Source: Eutreptiella sp. 'Long Island Sound 2002'
Taxonomy: Eukaryota > Euglenozoa > Euglenophyceae > Eutreptiales > Eutreptiaceae
Direction: 5' to 3'
Assembly: GCA_964036045.1 (NCBI GenBank)
Contig: OZ038382.1
Coordinates: 117,853,429 to 117,917,428 of the forward strand
DNA: 64,000 nucleotides
The notes beneath the pieces are model-generated. The model had not been told where the DNA came from. It made no database searches and was given only the letters and a program-made list of their open reading frames with translations. This document shows, one piece after another, positions 19,728 through 30,552 of this stretch. The position numbers and the translations under genes are program-made. The first letter of the stretch is position 1; every line of letters begins with the position of its first letter.

Positions 19728-22555
19728 CACCCTCCGGGATCACCTGGGAGGGTACTACGTGGCGGACGCGGCGGACCACGCATGGACCATAGCCGTGGCC
19801 ACGGGCAGCGCACCCCTGCCCACCCACAGCCCACCCTTACGCCACAGCGGGGGCGGCTTGAACGTGGGGGACCGCCACGTCCTCCTCACCCTATACCTCC
19901 ACCACCGTGACCTACACCTCCCAGACCCCCAGCTCCCGGCCCCCCAAGCAGCAGCCCTGACGCCGGAGGGGTAGGCGGACACGGAACGAGAGGAGATAGC
20001 AGCCTACCTCCGATCACCTGCCGCCGGTTCAACACGGCCCTCGGCCGACGGAAAGGAACACCTTACCCACTCAGCGCACTCCTCTACCCGGCACACCACC
20101 TGCACCCCACGCAGCTGAGGCCCCCGGAGGGCTGGGCGTCCTTTCGTAACGCCCACCTGGCCGCCCCCGACGAGGCCATCGCCACACAGATGGGCCTCAC
20201 GGACCAGCGCGCCTATGTCAGAGGCCTCGAGGTGCGCCTACGAGAGGCGCACCGCTGGCACGCCCGCTCCCCGTCGCCCCAACGGGGACAGAGGGGTTCG
20301 CCCGCCCCCGACACCCACCAGGCGAAGAAGACCAAGACAGGTCAGGCGCCCCGCCAGCGCACCCGCCACCAGGGCGCGACACCCCGACCAGGGCCCGGGT
20401 CCAGCCACACCGCACCACCCCACACCCAGACCCCCGGGGCACACCAACAGCACCGCCCTCAGCAGCGCCCACCACCACCACCGTACCGCAGCACCCAATC
20501 CCTGCAGCCCAGTCAGCCACCACCGCCCGCACACGTCTACACCATGCCAGGACCACCATATGCGCAGAGCCAGGGGACATGGCACCATCAACACCACCAC
20601 CACGCCCCCGTTCCTCCCAACCCCTACCCCCTGATGCCCCAATACTACAGCGACCCCCACCAGCTACATCCCCACCACGCCCCAGCAAAACCGGGCACCA
20701 CGAACCACCCACCCAACATGGCACACATCACCGCACAACACCATCACGTATACCACCACCACCAGCCCTTACCACCACATCCACCAACGCTGGTGTACCA
20801 CACGCAACCAGGGCACCCTCAACACCACCACCACGCGGTCCAGCACCACCCGCCGCCCCCACTACACGGGCCCACAACACACGGGCCACAGTACACCCCC
20901 ATGGACCTGCGGGGAGCCGCGCACGCACACCAGCAACACCAGAGCCTAGTGGGAGCGGCCCACCACCACCAGCAGCCCCCCCACCCACACCCCATACCAG
21001 CGAGCACCATCCACCGGCAGCCACCCATTACATACGGACCACAGCCCCACCCGGACGCCCATGCGGCCACCTCCCACCCACACCTCGGCACCGCAACCAG
21101 CCAGGTACCGTAAGGACCGCACGGCGCACACACGCAACACCCACACGATTCACAGGGACGCCCAGACCCCCAGCCAGCACAACACCCACCCCCGCCCCCC
21201 CGACCACCAACAGTGCCACCCCCACATCGCCCCCCCCCCGCCCCCCCCCCGAGACCAGGCCACAGACGCAACACGCCGCAGCTCTCACCAGCCGATTGAT
21301 GTCGATGCCCCCGCCGACACACACCGCGAGTCCCCCCTCCCGCGGCGGCCACAAGAAACCCCATCACCAGACCCCACACGCGACAACAACAACCGCCCCC
21401 CCCAAAACCAACACCACCCCCCCCCATCACACCCCGCACCACAGGCCGCCGCACCGGCCGAACCCTCCGCCCTGCACAACCCCGCAGCGGTACGGCAGCA
21501 CCTCCGGGGACCTGGGGACCAGGAGGTGCTGCGCCTCCACACCTCTGGCACCACCCAGCGCATCCAGGCGACCGGCCTGGTCCAGGCGGCCACCCTGGGG
21601 GAGGGCGTCCGAGACTTCCTCTTCGAAGCCTTCCTCCATGTCGCCCGACACGACTGCCCCCACTTGCCACCCCAGACGGCGAGAGCCCGCCCCCCACAGG
21701 GCACCGAATCTGGCTGCCCTGCATCGACTGGGAGCGACATCTAGTCGGACACCCCGTGCCGGAGCGGGAGGACACCCAGGGCGGCACACGCTACCGCGAG
21801 CAAAACATGGCGGATCACCTACCCAGCGCCACCCCCAGCAACACCAAGGAGTGGATGCGGGAAACATGGGTAGCCCGGATGACCAGCCTGAGCAACCTCA
21901 GGCACCACGTCCCGGGGGACATCCCCACCCCCGACGAGCGGCAGCCAGCCCCCTCCACGTACATGACCCTCATGTACAATCTGCACTACACCCTCTCCAC
22001 CACCCACTACCACGCACCAACTGGCCACTGGGTGGTGCACGGCACCGACTCCCTCCTCCCCTCCGACTACACCCCCCCAACACACAACCCAGGCCTCGAC
22101 ACGTACCCCAGGGAGGACAAGCCGGACGACCTCCACATCTTGGGCACGTGGGAACGCAAGTCCCTGGACACGCTGCTCTCCATCCGCAGCCGCAACCAGG
22201 GCCTTGGTAGGGCGATGTATTGCCTTGCCAAATGGACCCAACGGACCTGGGGGATCCCCACGGACCGGTGGCTGTGGAAGGTCATGCTGCGCCCCCAGGC
22301 AGAGGGAGGCCCCCCCGAACCGCAGGAGACCCACCCCCCCACGCCCCACCACCCTACAGCTCTGCCCGTACATGGTGGCAGCCCGCCTCATGGCGCTGCT
22401 GTGGCCGGGCCCCCACACCCCCACCCAAAACTACCCCCACCTCACGGAGGAGGACATGCGCGGCATCCAGCGATGCTTCTTCTGCACCCTCGACTACCTC
22501 CAGGAAACGCACCCCGAAGTCCTGGAGCAGATATGGACACCCCCCGCGTAACCCA
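19690..22555 (+). pseudogene. Accessory coding region of element B: globular and His/Pro/Gln-rich segments
   Basis: A chain of plus-strand segments in shifting frames that read as one decayed protein. Segment 1 (about 19690-19974) contains LGGYYVADAADHAWTIAVA and VGDRHVLLTLYLHH. Segment 2 (about 20025-20270) contains PPEGWASFRNAHLAAPDEAI. Next is a long His/Pro/Gln linker (20270-21420), then a globular part (21430-22555) with EGVRDFLFEAFLHVARHDC, RIWLPCIDWERH, TYMTLMYNLHYTLSTTHYH, GLGRAMYCLAKWTQRTWG and MRGIQRCFFCTLDYLQE. The composition of these blocks differs from the linkers and from the shadow frames. No family is recognised. Confidence 0.5.
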
Positions 22556-23163
22556 CGTGCCCGCACAGCCGAGACAACGCCACCACACCAGCACCAGCAC
22601 GCGGAGGTCACCAGGGAAAGCACGCGCACACGCCCGGTGCCTGAACCCGCATCCTCGTTGTTGCTGCACGCAGGACCTAGCATCCTACGCCTGCCCCCAA
22701 AAGCCCAGGGCCCTCCGCCGTCCCCCACAGCCCTCTCCTCCGCCTCGGACTCCACTACCTCCACCACCACAACCACCTCATCCACCACCACCACCACGTC
22801 CTCATCCAGCACTCCACCCCCCAAGCCGCGGGGGAAACCTCCCAAACGGGCCCCCAAACCCGTCCCCTGCCGCGAGTAACCCCGCCGCCGCCAAGGCCCA
22901 CGCCCCGAGGAGGCCCGCACCCGCAACCCAACCAAAATCCAAGAACGCCGCCAAACAGCCACCCGAATTCGTCAGCGCGCCACGACAGCAACCCGCAGCC
23001 AAGCCCGAACCCAAGCCCAAGCCCGGCGCCACGACGCCAGCGCGAGCCCGACCCCCCGAGGAGGTCCTCTCTGACATTCGGCCCCAGCCGTCCCAGGCAC
23101 AGAGGCAGCAGCACCCAGCTTGGCGCCCCCCCAACCGTCACCGACGCCGGCGCCACCACCTTC
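22556..23163 (+). pseudogene. Pro/Ser/Thr-rich linker of the element B accessory region
   Basis: Low-complexity Pro, Thr, Ser and basic residues in all three frames. No domain is seen. It joins the globular middle part to the last ORF. Confidence 0.35.
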
Positions 23164-24009
23164 ATGGCGGAGCGCGCCGCGGCCGAAGCACGACGCACCT
23201 CGTCCCGCCACCTCTCAAAGCCCGTACCCCAGGCCCATGGACCACCCCCGACCGGACCAGATCGAGGCCGCGGTCCACCAGCAGTGTCCCAGACCCCCTA
23301 CCAACCCTCGATGTCAGCCCACATACAGCAAATGCCCCGCTACCGCCGCCACCGCGAGTCCCAACCCAACCCCGAGGCGGCGACCGTGCGCGCATACCCG
23401 CGAGTCCGCATCTGCCCGCGCCACCGCTCCCCACGCACCCCCACGGAAGAGGACTACGAGGAATCCCCCAGGTCTGCCACCGCCACCGGTCCCCACAACC
23501 CCATCACACCCACCCACGCCCACTCCTTTGCCCAAGACCGCGGCCCCGGCCAGGGACAGTGGTGGCGGGGCTGGACCCACACGCAGATCTGGGAGCTGCG
23601 AAAGTGGGTCCGGGTGGAGCCCCCCCTCGAGGGCCTGGTCGACCAGCCCCGCAAGGGGTCTGTGGAGAACAGCCGCCTCCAGCCGGCGAGGGGGTGGATG
23701 CCGCAGGCCGCATGGGAAGCCATGCTGGCTGATGGGCTCCACCCCCTGGGAGTCCACCCCCGCAACCTCCCCGCGCCCCAAGACCAGCCGTATGTCCTCA
23801 GGCGCCTGCTGGAGACCCTCCAGGAGACGCAGCGAGACGGCATCCGCCTTTGGGACATCACCCAAAGCCCAACCCCGCACACACACACACCCTCGCCACC
23901 CCTAAAGCGCCGGCGCACCAACGCCGGCGGCACACACAGCACCTCAGGAGCCCAGGGCGCCACACAGCACAACCCGCCTGACCCCCCGGCCAGCAGCGTC
24001 GCCACCTAA
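23164..24009 (+). CDS. Last ORF of element B: Trp-rich domain with KRRR tail
   Basis: 281 codons, uninterrupted. The first half is Pro/Arg/Ser-rich. Residues ~135-245 are globular, with RGWTHTQIWELRKWVRV, GWMPQAAWEAMLADG and YVLRRLLETLQETQ, followed by PPLKRRRTN. Element C carries the same design: ALQDLRRWVKWAGG, IMQAAWEALLRDAV, ALRQWLQ and then a Lys/Arg tail. The shared blocks L+WV and QAAWEAxL in the same order argue that this is a real, conserved protein end. The function is unknown; a nuclear or nucleic-acid-associated role is only suggested by the basic tail. Confidence 0.55.
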   Translation: MAERAAAEARRTSSRHLSKPVPQAHGPPPTGPDRGRGPPAVSQTPYQPSMSAHIQQMPRYRRHRESQPNPEAATVRAYPRVRICPRHRSPRTPTEEDYEESPRSATATGPHNPITPTHAHSFAQDRGPGQGQWWRGWTHTQIWELRKWVRVEPPLEGLVDQPRKGSVENSRLQPARGWMPQAAWEAMLADGLHPLGVHPRNLPAPQDQPYVLRRLLETLQETQRDGIRLWDITQSPTPHTHTPSPPLKRRRTNAGGTHSTSGAQGATQHNPPDPPASSVAT

Positions 24010-24634
24010 CTCCGTTGCCCAGCCAGCCACCGCCGCGTGGCGCCACACCAGGCCCCGCCTGGAAGACACCAAACGAACCGGAAGCCGAAGGACGCCAACG
24101 CACACGCCAACGGGCACCGCTACGCCCAAAGACACCGAGCCCAAGCCCGCAACCGTCACAAACGCCTAACCCAGCCAAAGCCCCAACACAAATCCAACCC
24201 GAGCCACGCCCCAAAACCGCTAACCCTTGACTACTAACCAGGCCCGCTGAGGGAGTAACGTAGCCACAGCCCACACCCACAGCCCACACGGCCAGCTAAC
24301 CAGCCAGCACCCAAAGCAAAGAGGCACCTAACCAAACCCACCCTGACCCATACCCGTGTACATCAGGACACGGGGGCCGCACCCCTGGGCGCGGCCGCTA
24401 AAGCACCGACGGCACACGCCAGAGAACACGACACTATTGCACCACTGCACCAGTTGCCCATGCCTGTGCCTGCAGTGTACGCGCGCTGCCTTCTTTGTAA
24501 ATTTTTTAAAAAACATTTTATTTATTTTTTCAAAAAAAAAAAAAAAACAAGGCACAAAAAAAGGAAAATTAGGGGGGGAGGAAGAGAGACACAACCACCA
24601 ACAGCACACGCACACCGCACACAGTGCGCACGCC

Positions 24635-25112
24635 GGTGAACAGGCGCCACCTGGGCCAGGACACCGCACACGCACAAGCACCGAGGACAACAAAGGGACA
24701 GGACACCACGGCCAGGCACACCGGTGAACAGGAGCTGAATGGCCCAGGACACCGCACACACAAAGCAGCACACCGAGCGGACACACCGGTGAACAGGAGC
24801 CAAGAGACCAAGGACACCCCACACACAAGACAACACACCGAGCGGGCGCACCGGTGAACAGGAGCCAAGTGGCCCAGGACACCGCACACGCAACGCAACA
24901 AACCACGCGGGCACACCGGTGAACAGGAGCCAAGTGGCACAGGACAGCGCACAAGGGAAGCAACGCACCGAGCGGGCGCACGGGTGAACAGGAGCCAGGT
25001 GGCCCTGGACACCGCAGACGCAACGCAACGCACCGAGCGGGCACACCGGTGAACAGGAGCCAAGTGGCCAAGGACATGGCACACACGTAGGGCGGCCAAG
25101 GGACAGGAAAGA
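24635..25112 (+). repeat. 65-bp tandem repeat in the element B 3' region
   Basis: The core GGTGAACAGG recurs at 24635, 24723, 24788, 24853, 24918, 24983 and 25048. The last six starts are exactly 65 bases apart; the first interval is 88. Units share GAGC..AGTGGCCCAGGACA and ACGCAACGCACCGAGCGGGC. There is no coding signal. An A/T-rich stretch with a run of 16 A lies just upstream (24500-24560). Confidence 0.85.
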
Positions 25113-25427
25113 GCCAACACCCCATGGGTCGGACACGCTGGGGCGAACCAGCCGACCCACCGGGCCAGTGGCAGGTGCGCTACTCACAGGCCACTGGTCA
25201 CAGCCCGGCCAGGCTGCATCGGGGACCATGACAAACGTCATCTGGAGCCATGGAAGCAACCGGTGACAGGCGAGCCGGTACACAGTCCAGGAGGGGGTCG
25301 CCTGCCAAGCGGAGCGGCCCCGCAACTCAAGCCACAAGGCTGAGGCGGTCGTACCGTAGACAAGCGGGAGCAATACCCCTTGTGGTGAGAGATACTCCAC
25401 ACGGCAGGGCAGCCCCGGGAGCTGCCA

Positions 25428-25643
25428 TCCAAAGGAGGGGGCATGTGGCCCTACCCATGGACACATGTGGGGACACCCTCCCACCTGGGACACCTGGACC
25501 GGGTGGCCGCGACACTGCCTTCCCAAGCACCTGGGGGAGCGGCTTAAGAGGCACGTGACCTAGGGCAGTGGGAGGGACAGGATGTCCCCTTGGTAAGACC
25601 TTCTTCCTACATCGTCAAAGGAGGCATCCCGAGCTCCCGAAGA
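25428..25643 (+). other. Conserved 3' end segment of the B family
   Basis: It shares ordered blocks with 60700-60911 in element C: CCAAAGGAGGGG, GGGGACACCCTCCC versus GGGGCACACCCTCCC, and CTTCCT..TCGTCA.AGG.G. This is the part a reverse transcriptase of this family would need to recognise. No gene is present. Confidence 0.6.
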
Positions 25644-25660
25644 TACCTACCTACCTACCT
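25644..25660 (+). repeat. TACC-repeat 3' tail of element B
   Basis: Four TACC units directly precede integrase codons of element H. Element C ends in the same tail (60912-60926). It marks the 3' end and insertion point. Confidence 0.75.
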
Positions 25661-25870
25661 CGCAGATGCGAACAAACGTAATCACGTTTAATCAGCGCCA
25701 TGGTTCGAAGTACTCCTGAGTGGCCGTAAAACTCTGACTCGTGATACATGGCCGCAATCGGCGCAACAAGCGTTCGAGGGACAAGCACACGCTTGCCCAT
25801 TGTCGACAAATGGAAGAACTTGCCATCATCGAACTTGGCGTCTCGGAGTTAGTGTCATGCCGTAGCGCTT
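25661..25870 (-). pseudogene. Element H integrase, N-terminal zinc region only
   Basis: A minus-strand frame ending at the element B tail reads AAMYHESEFYGHSGVLRTM followed by ALIKRDYVCSHL. This is the first His pair of the HHCC zinc domain, with normal Ty3 spacing to the next helix. The Cys pair, catalytic core and C-terminus are missing because B interrupts the gene here. This junction fixes both the identity and the insertion point. Confidence 0.7.
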
Positions 25871-25943
25871 CGAACCGCGACCTCGGAAATGTGTCTCGTA
25901 CGTGGGTCTTCTCGATAGGCTGCTGCCCACACAGCTGTCGAAG

Positions 25944-27034
25944 TCAAATCCTTACACTGATAGTGCCGGTGTACTCGACAGTGTGTACCTTTAAAATCGA
26001 CGGGTACGGTTCCTTGGATCCAACCTGAGGCAAGGGACCTGGCTGTAGTGTACCGTCTCCGTGGCGTCGACAGCGGATCACTTCCGTCAAGGTCGGGGCA
26101 TATCGAAGTTCTTTGCCAAAAGCGACTCGAAGGGGGCGGTCCATGTCTATGTCGAGAAGGTAGTCGGTGTCCGTCGACATGTCTGGTACCTCATTGCCAT
26201 CATCGTCGAGATGTACTTCAGACTGGTGTGAGTCCTCAGTCAGCGCCTCGTTCGACGGCAGTGGCTCACGGTCCTCCGGCTCGACGGCTGGTTCAGTATT
26301 GGATTGTTGGGCTGGTTTTGCGTACTCGTGAACATCAGGGCTCTCTCCACGGAGCGTCTGCTTCGAAGTGTCACGTACAGGTGGTCGTATGCCTGGGGCC
26401 ACACTTCATCATGCGAGAACGAGTCCTCGGGCACATTTAGGAACTCATCGACAGGTTCCCCTTCGGGTGAAACCCAGTTCTCGACCAAAGGTACCATGAA
26501 GGCCCGTGTACGTGTGGTATTCTGGATGTCCATCAACTGTCCCGAAGTCAGGCGGGAACAGGCGTCCGCTGCTAGATTCTCAATACCCGGTACGTACCAC
26601 AATGTGAAGTTGTACTCCTCGAGGAACTGGGACCAACGTGCTTGTCGTGGTGTCAGTGGTCGATGACACGTCTTAAGATAACGAAGGCTTTTGTGGTCAG
26701 TGTGCACATGCACCTGCTGTGGTCCTCGAAGTAGATGAAATCACTGCTTCAGAGCTAGCAACTCCTGTTCTCGAATCGGGTATCGAGTTTCAGCAGATTG
26801 CATCTTCCGCGACATAAAGGCAATAGGTCGAAGATGTCCCTTGTACTTCCCATGCGCACATAGCTGCCCTAGCGTGGCCCCGGCGCAATCTTTCGAAGCA
26901 TCCGTGTACAAGTGATACGGCTGTTGGGGGTCAATGGCACTGAGATGTGTCGCATTGATCATTGCTTGCTTCAGCTTGTCGAAGTAAGCTTGGTGCACAG
27001 CTGTCCACTGCCACTCGAAATCTGCCTTAAACAT
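25944..27034 (-). pseudogene. Element H RNase H and acidic spacer
   Basis: Minus strand in two or three phases. YHLYTDASKDCAGATLGQL (first Asp) and RYPIREQELLALK (Glu) end at 26741. After a shift, VHTDHKSLRYL (third Asp), ARWSQFLEEY and LAADACSRL (last Asp) follow. This is the Ty3 RNase H set, with all acidic residues present. After it, 26402-25944 encodes a Ser/Glu/Asp-rich spacer leading towards integrase. The phase change at about 26713-26741 and the stop at 26240 show decay. Confidence 0.8.
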
Positions 27035-27064
27035 CGCGGTCAGAGGGGCTGCAACAGCTTGGAA

Positions 27065-27766
27065 TCATTCGACAAACTGCTGGTAAAATCCACACAACCC
27101 GATAAATTCTCGAACTTCATGAACCGTGGTGGGCGGAGGCCAACCCCGAATGACCTTGATCTTCTCCGGGTCCATGTGTACTCCATCTTTATCGACGATG
27201 TATCCGCAAAAGTGTACTCGACTCTGGAAGAATGTGGATTTATCGATGCAGGGAAACAATTCGTGTCGACGTAGTAGTTCATGTACTAAATCGAGATGTT
27301 GTTGGTGTTCCTCAACATCCTTCGAGAAGACGAGAATGTCGTCGATGTACACCCATACGAAAATCCCCACATGGCCTCGAAGGACATCATTCACCACGCG
27401 TTGGAACGTCAATGGCACGTTACAGAGGCCAAAGGGCATAACTACCCATTCGAAAGCGCCAAATTGTGCGTTGAATGCGGTTTTCACGACATCTTCGTCA
27501 TGGATTCGAATTTGATTGAACCAACTGACAAGGTCTATCTTCAAAAATACGGTGGAACCCCCCAGTGTACTCAGTATGGATTGGATCGAAGGTAAAGGAT
27601 ATTGATCTCGGACAGTTCGCGTATTCAACGCTCGGTAGTCGACGCACATACACCATTTACCATTTGCTTTCTTCACCAACAGGCAACCCGCTCCATATGG
27701 ACTCGAGGATGGTCGAATTCGGCCAGATCGATGTAATTTGTCCAGCTGTCGTCGAAGTTCATCCAA
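27065..27766 (-). pseudogene. Element H reverse transcriptase
   Basis: A 233-codon minus-strand frame with a nearly complete Ty3 RT: SSSPYGAGCLLVKKANGKW, VDYRALNTRTVRDQYPLP, the first Asp in FLKIDLVSWFNQI, MPFGLCNVPLTFQRVVNDV, the catalytic YIDD (Asp codons 27337-27342) in VWVYIDDILVFSKD, then GYIVDKDGVHMDPEKI and the LCGFYQQFV connection block. Substitutions at usually fixed sites (LVSWF for the common LxSGY, VPLTFQ for APATFQ) fit drift. The frame is closed by a TGA at 27065, just before RNase H. Confidence 0.85.
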
Positions 27767-27847
27767 TTGACTCGGGTCACTTTTGTAAGGTTGTACCCAG
27801 GGTGGATCGTCTTCCGAATCGAGGCGTATTCGATGGTTCCTTCCAGG

Positions 27848-28742
27848 TCAATGCTGAGGTAGGTCTCTGAACTCCGCTTTCTCCCGGTCGAAGAGGTCTG
27901 TACATTTGTGTATTCGAATAGGCAACTTGCGTCGAACTCGGTCGAGCCCGTCATTGTCACTGCTTTCTTGCATGTTGTCCATTCGATCGACCGGCACTGC
28001 GGGTCGAGGCATGCAGCACAGAAACACTTGATCAACGGTCAGATCAGCTCGACGGATCTCCTGTTTAATTTTTGGCAACGAGATGTACTCGATCTCCATG
28101 TCGCTGCACTCCTCATCGGTGATGCCATCTTCCGTTTTGGACTCATCGAACGTGTCAGCACCACTCTCGGCGCGTGTCCACCAGTGTAGGTCAGGGCGTT
28201 CTTTGGCATGTGGTGTAGGGCTTCCAACCGGACTTGCTCCCGAGGTACTGGATGAAAGTGTCGAAAGAAGATGCAACTTCGAAGCGGCTTGGAACTGCAG
28301 CTGGCTGGAATGCCTTGACTCGTCGAAAGACAATCGGTATGAACCCCAACCATGTTGAATGTCCGCATACCGTTCCTTCCAGTTGATAGTTGGACTATAG
28401 TTTCGAAGCCATGGTAGTCCAAGTACCACATCTGGCAGAATCTCCGAAACCTTGAAGTCATGTCGAAATACAAGTTCTCCAACCAGAACATAAGCTCTTG
28501 TGTAGTATCGCACCTCAACTTGGACACCTCCGGCTGTTAAGACGTGTCCAGCGATTGTCAGTTTGTAAGGGGTCAGTCTCTATCGACATGAAGTCACTCG
28601 TCGCTCCACACTCGACTAACAATTCCAGGCTAGAGTCAAAGGAGTCATCACGACATGCGCAAATGCGCCCTCGAACCGTGAACAGAGACGCATGCTCAGG
28701 TTCGGTTTCTCCGACCTTGACACTCCCAAGTGTCGAATTCAT
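27848..28742 (-). pseudogene. Element H protease region
   Basis: Two overlapping minus-strand frames. Upstream (28742-28515) the retropepsin loop reads LLVECGATSDFMS, where a Ty3 protease would have D-S/T-G-A: the catalytic Asp is Glu (codon 28611-28613). Downstream (28513-27848) the C-terminal half DVVLGLPWLRNYSPTINWK matches the family's ILGxPWL...P.IDW block, followed by an acidic linker towards RT. Frame shift plus active-site change mean it is inactive. Confidence 0.75.
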
Positions 28743-30499
28743 TTCGGGTTAGTTGGTACTGATGGTGGAGTTCAGCTCTTCTCGAGGACGTCCACCACCA
28801 GGTCTTCGAAGATGTTTTTTTGGCCGTCGTGGGGCGTTGTCTGCTCTTGGAGCGGGAACGAAACCGTCCCTTACGGTCTCGACTCAGATCTCTTCGTGGC
28901 GTGCCTGCTCTCGATTCTCGACGTTCCCTTCCTCGGGATGGCGATCCGTTCTTCGAACAGTCGCAGGCCAAGTGGCCTTGTTCACCACAGTTGTAGCAGC
29001 GCCTAGTTTCTCGACCATCTCTCCGACCGAACCGCTCATTTCGACGTTCGCCAATGTAGGCGTGTAGTTCGTCTCTCAGCTTGGCAATTGTGTCGAGATT
29101 CATGGGCTCTGGCACAGTTGAAGGCATGGGAGCCGCGGCTGGGGTCGGCATAGGGTTTACGTGCGGTGTTGCCATAGGATTTGAAGGAAACATTGTAGAA
29201 GTCGAAGTTGGCGGAACCATCATAGGCAGGGGTCTCGAGACCGCAGCACCCGCGGTATCTGTTGTTGTTCTCGACGTGTTCTGTACCTCTTGAAAGTGAT
29301 AGCGGACCGCCACGTCGGCTTCTGCGATTGTCTCCACCAGCGTATCGTACTCGAATGATCTTCCAGAATGCCATTTCGAATGGACCTCAACAATGTACTG
29401 CCGGCAGACGGCGTCATTTGACAACCCTTCAACAAATCGAGAGTTAACGAGGTAACCCATCTGGCGGTCACTGGTATGAACCTTCGACTTGACAACACAG
29501 GTCTGAAATTCCTTCACGTAGTCTGTATGTCAAAGGGAACTCACTTTCCCTCATGGTGAACATTCTTGACAGGTTCACTGGCTCATGGGATATGCAATCG
29601 AAGCGTTGACCCAACACACGCATGAGCTCGAACCAGTAATCTTGTACAACTTTCGTCAAACTGTGATGATACTCGACGGCATCGCCTTCGAGGAGGAACG
29701 GTATGGTGGTGACCTGATTGATGGGTGAAGTGATATCCGACAGAGCAAAGGCTCGCATGAGGTCCTCCTTCCAAGTGAGAAATTCTCCTGATCCTGGTTT
29801 CCCAGAAAATAATAGAATCAACTTGCGTAGGCTCTCAACACGGCTTCCCAGGATCTCGAATGTTGGAGCACGAGAATTCATGGCATTCACTGGATTGGCT
29901 TTATTCATTGGGTTCGATGCATTCATCAACGGATCAAAGGGAGGTGCTTGTAGGGGTGGTTGTTGCGTTGGACAGTAGTGAGGCGGCTGATTGTCCGATG
30001 GCGAATACGGCGGATAGCTCGAAGGAGATGGTTGTGGTTGTGGTTGTGGTTGACGGTGTTGTGGCGGAAACTGGAAGTGACTCGAAGGTTGTTGACTCAA
30101 AACTTGTGCAAATTTTTTCAGAAGGACAAAACGTTGCGAAAGCTCGTGTTCTAGGCGTCGAAGTTTGATTACTGCCGCTTGCGTTGCATTCTCCGTCGAG
30201 GACTGCAAAACGTCGACTCGGTGATCAGTTGCCGCAGTAGCATTTGCTGCTGATGTCTGCAACGCATCGATGCGCAGCTCTAAATTGATGGCCTTGGCTT
30301 GAGATTCTGCAAGCTTCTGCGACAAGCTGTGAAGATGACGAGATATGCATGGAAACAATTCGCTTCCTCCACTTGCGATGCGCTCTGCGATGAACTTTTC
30401 TAACGAACTCGAAAACATGTGATGCAACGGCGAGTAGGATCGAAACAGGCAATCTCTGATAAAGTGTAGCATAGCTGCGTCGTCGAAAGGTCGCTGCAT
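28696..30499 (-). pseudogene. gag: Element H Gag
   Basis: Two minus-strand frames joined by a shift near 29510. The first (30499-29468, 343 codons) has a helical, coiled-coil-like part (residues ~50-135), a Pro/Gln repeat (QPQPQPQPSPSS, ~150-160), a Pro/Asn-rich linker, and capsid-like sequence from residue ~228 (FSGKPGSGEFLTWKEDLMRAF, then FLLEGDAVEYHHSL). The second (29517-28696) continues the capsid and carries the zinc knuckle CYNCGEQGHLACDC (28957-28998, C-x2-C-x4-H-x4-C), followed by an Arg/Ser-rich tail. Ordinary Ty3 Gag in layout and size. Confidence 0.8.
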
Positions 30500-30552
30500 T
30501 TCCCGCTGAAATCAAAGACGGTGTCGAAGATTGTAATGCAGAGGTCGACAAT

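Larger units (their letters stand above)
14453..25660 (+). mobile_element. Element B: GC-rich non-LTR retrotransposon with downstream accessory coding region
   Basis: From left to right: APE-type endonuclease (cut at its 5' side by element D), reverse transcriptase, RNase H, a C-terminal zinc motif, then about 4.7 kb of Pro/His-rich coding DNA with a RING-like finger, a 3' region with a 65-bp tandem repeat, and a TACC-repeat tail at 25644-25660. Frames are broken by several stops and shifts. The tail abuts the integrase of element H, so B inserted into H. Its terminal segment (25428-25660) matches the end of element C (60700-60926), which defines a family. The EN-RT-RNase H order fits the I/Tx-like part of the LINE tree; the clade is not resolved here. 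Confidence 0.8.

Noticed and set aside
20190-21113. A separate His-rich metal-binding gene in element B
   Set aside because: The His/Pro/Gln runs come from CAC/CCA-rich low-complexity DNA and grade into other frames; they are better seen as a linker of the accessory region.
24500-24560. The A run as the poly-A end of element B
   Set aside because: Homology with element C continues far beyond it to the TACC tail, so the run is internal.
24635-25112. CRISPR-like array
   Set aside because: The 65-bp units are directly repeated along their whole length with no unique spacers, and the DNA is eukaryotic retroelement sequence.
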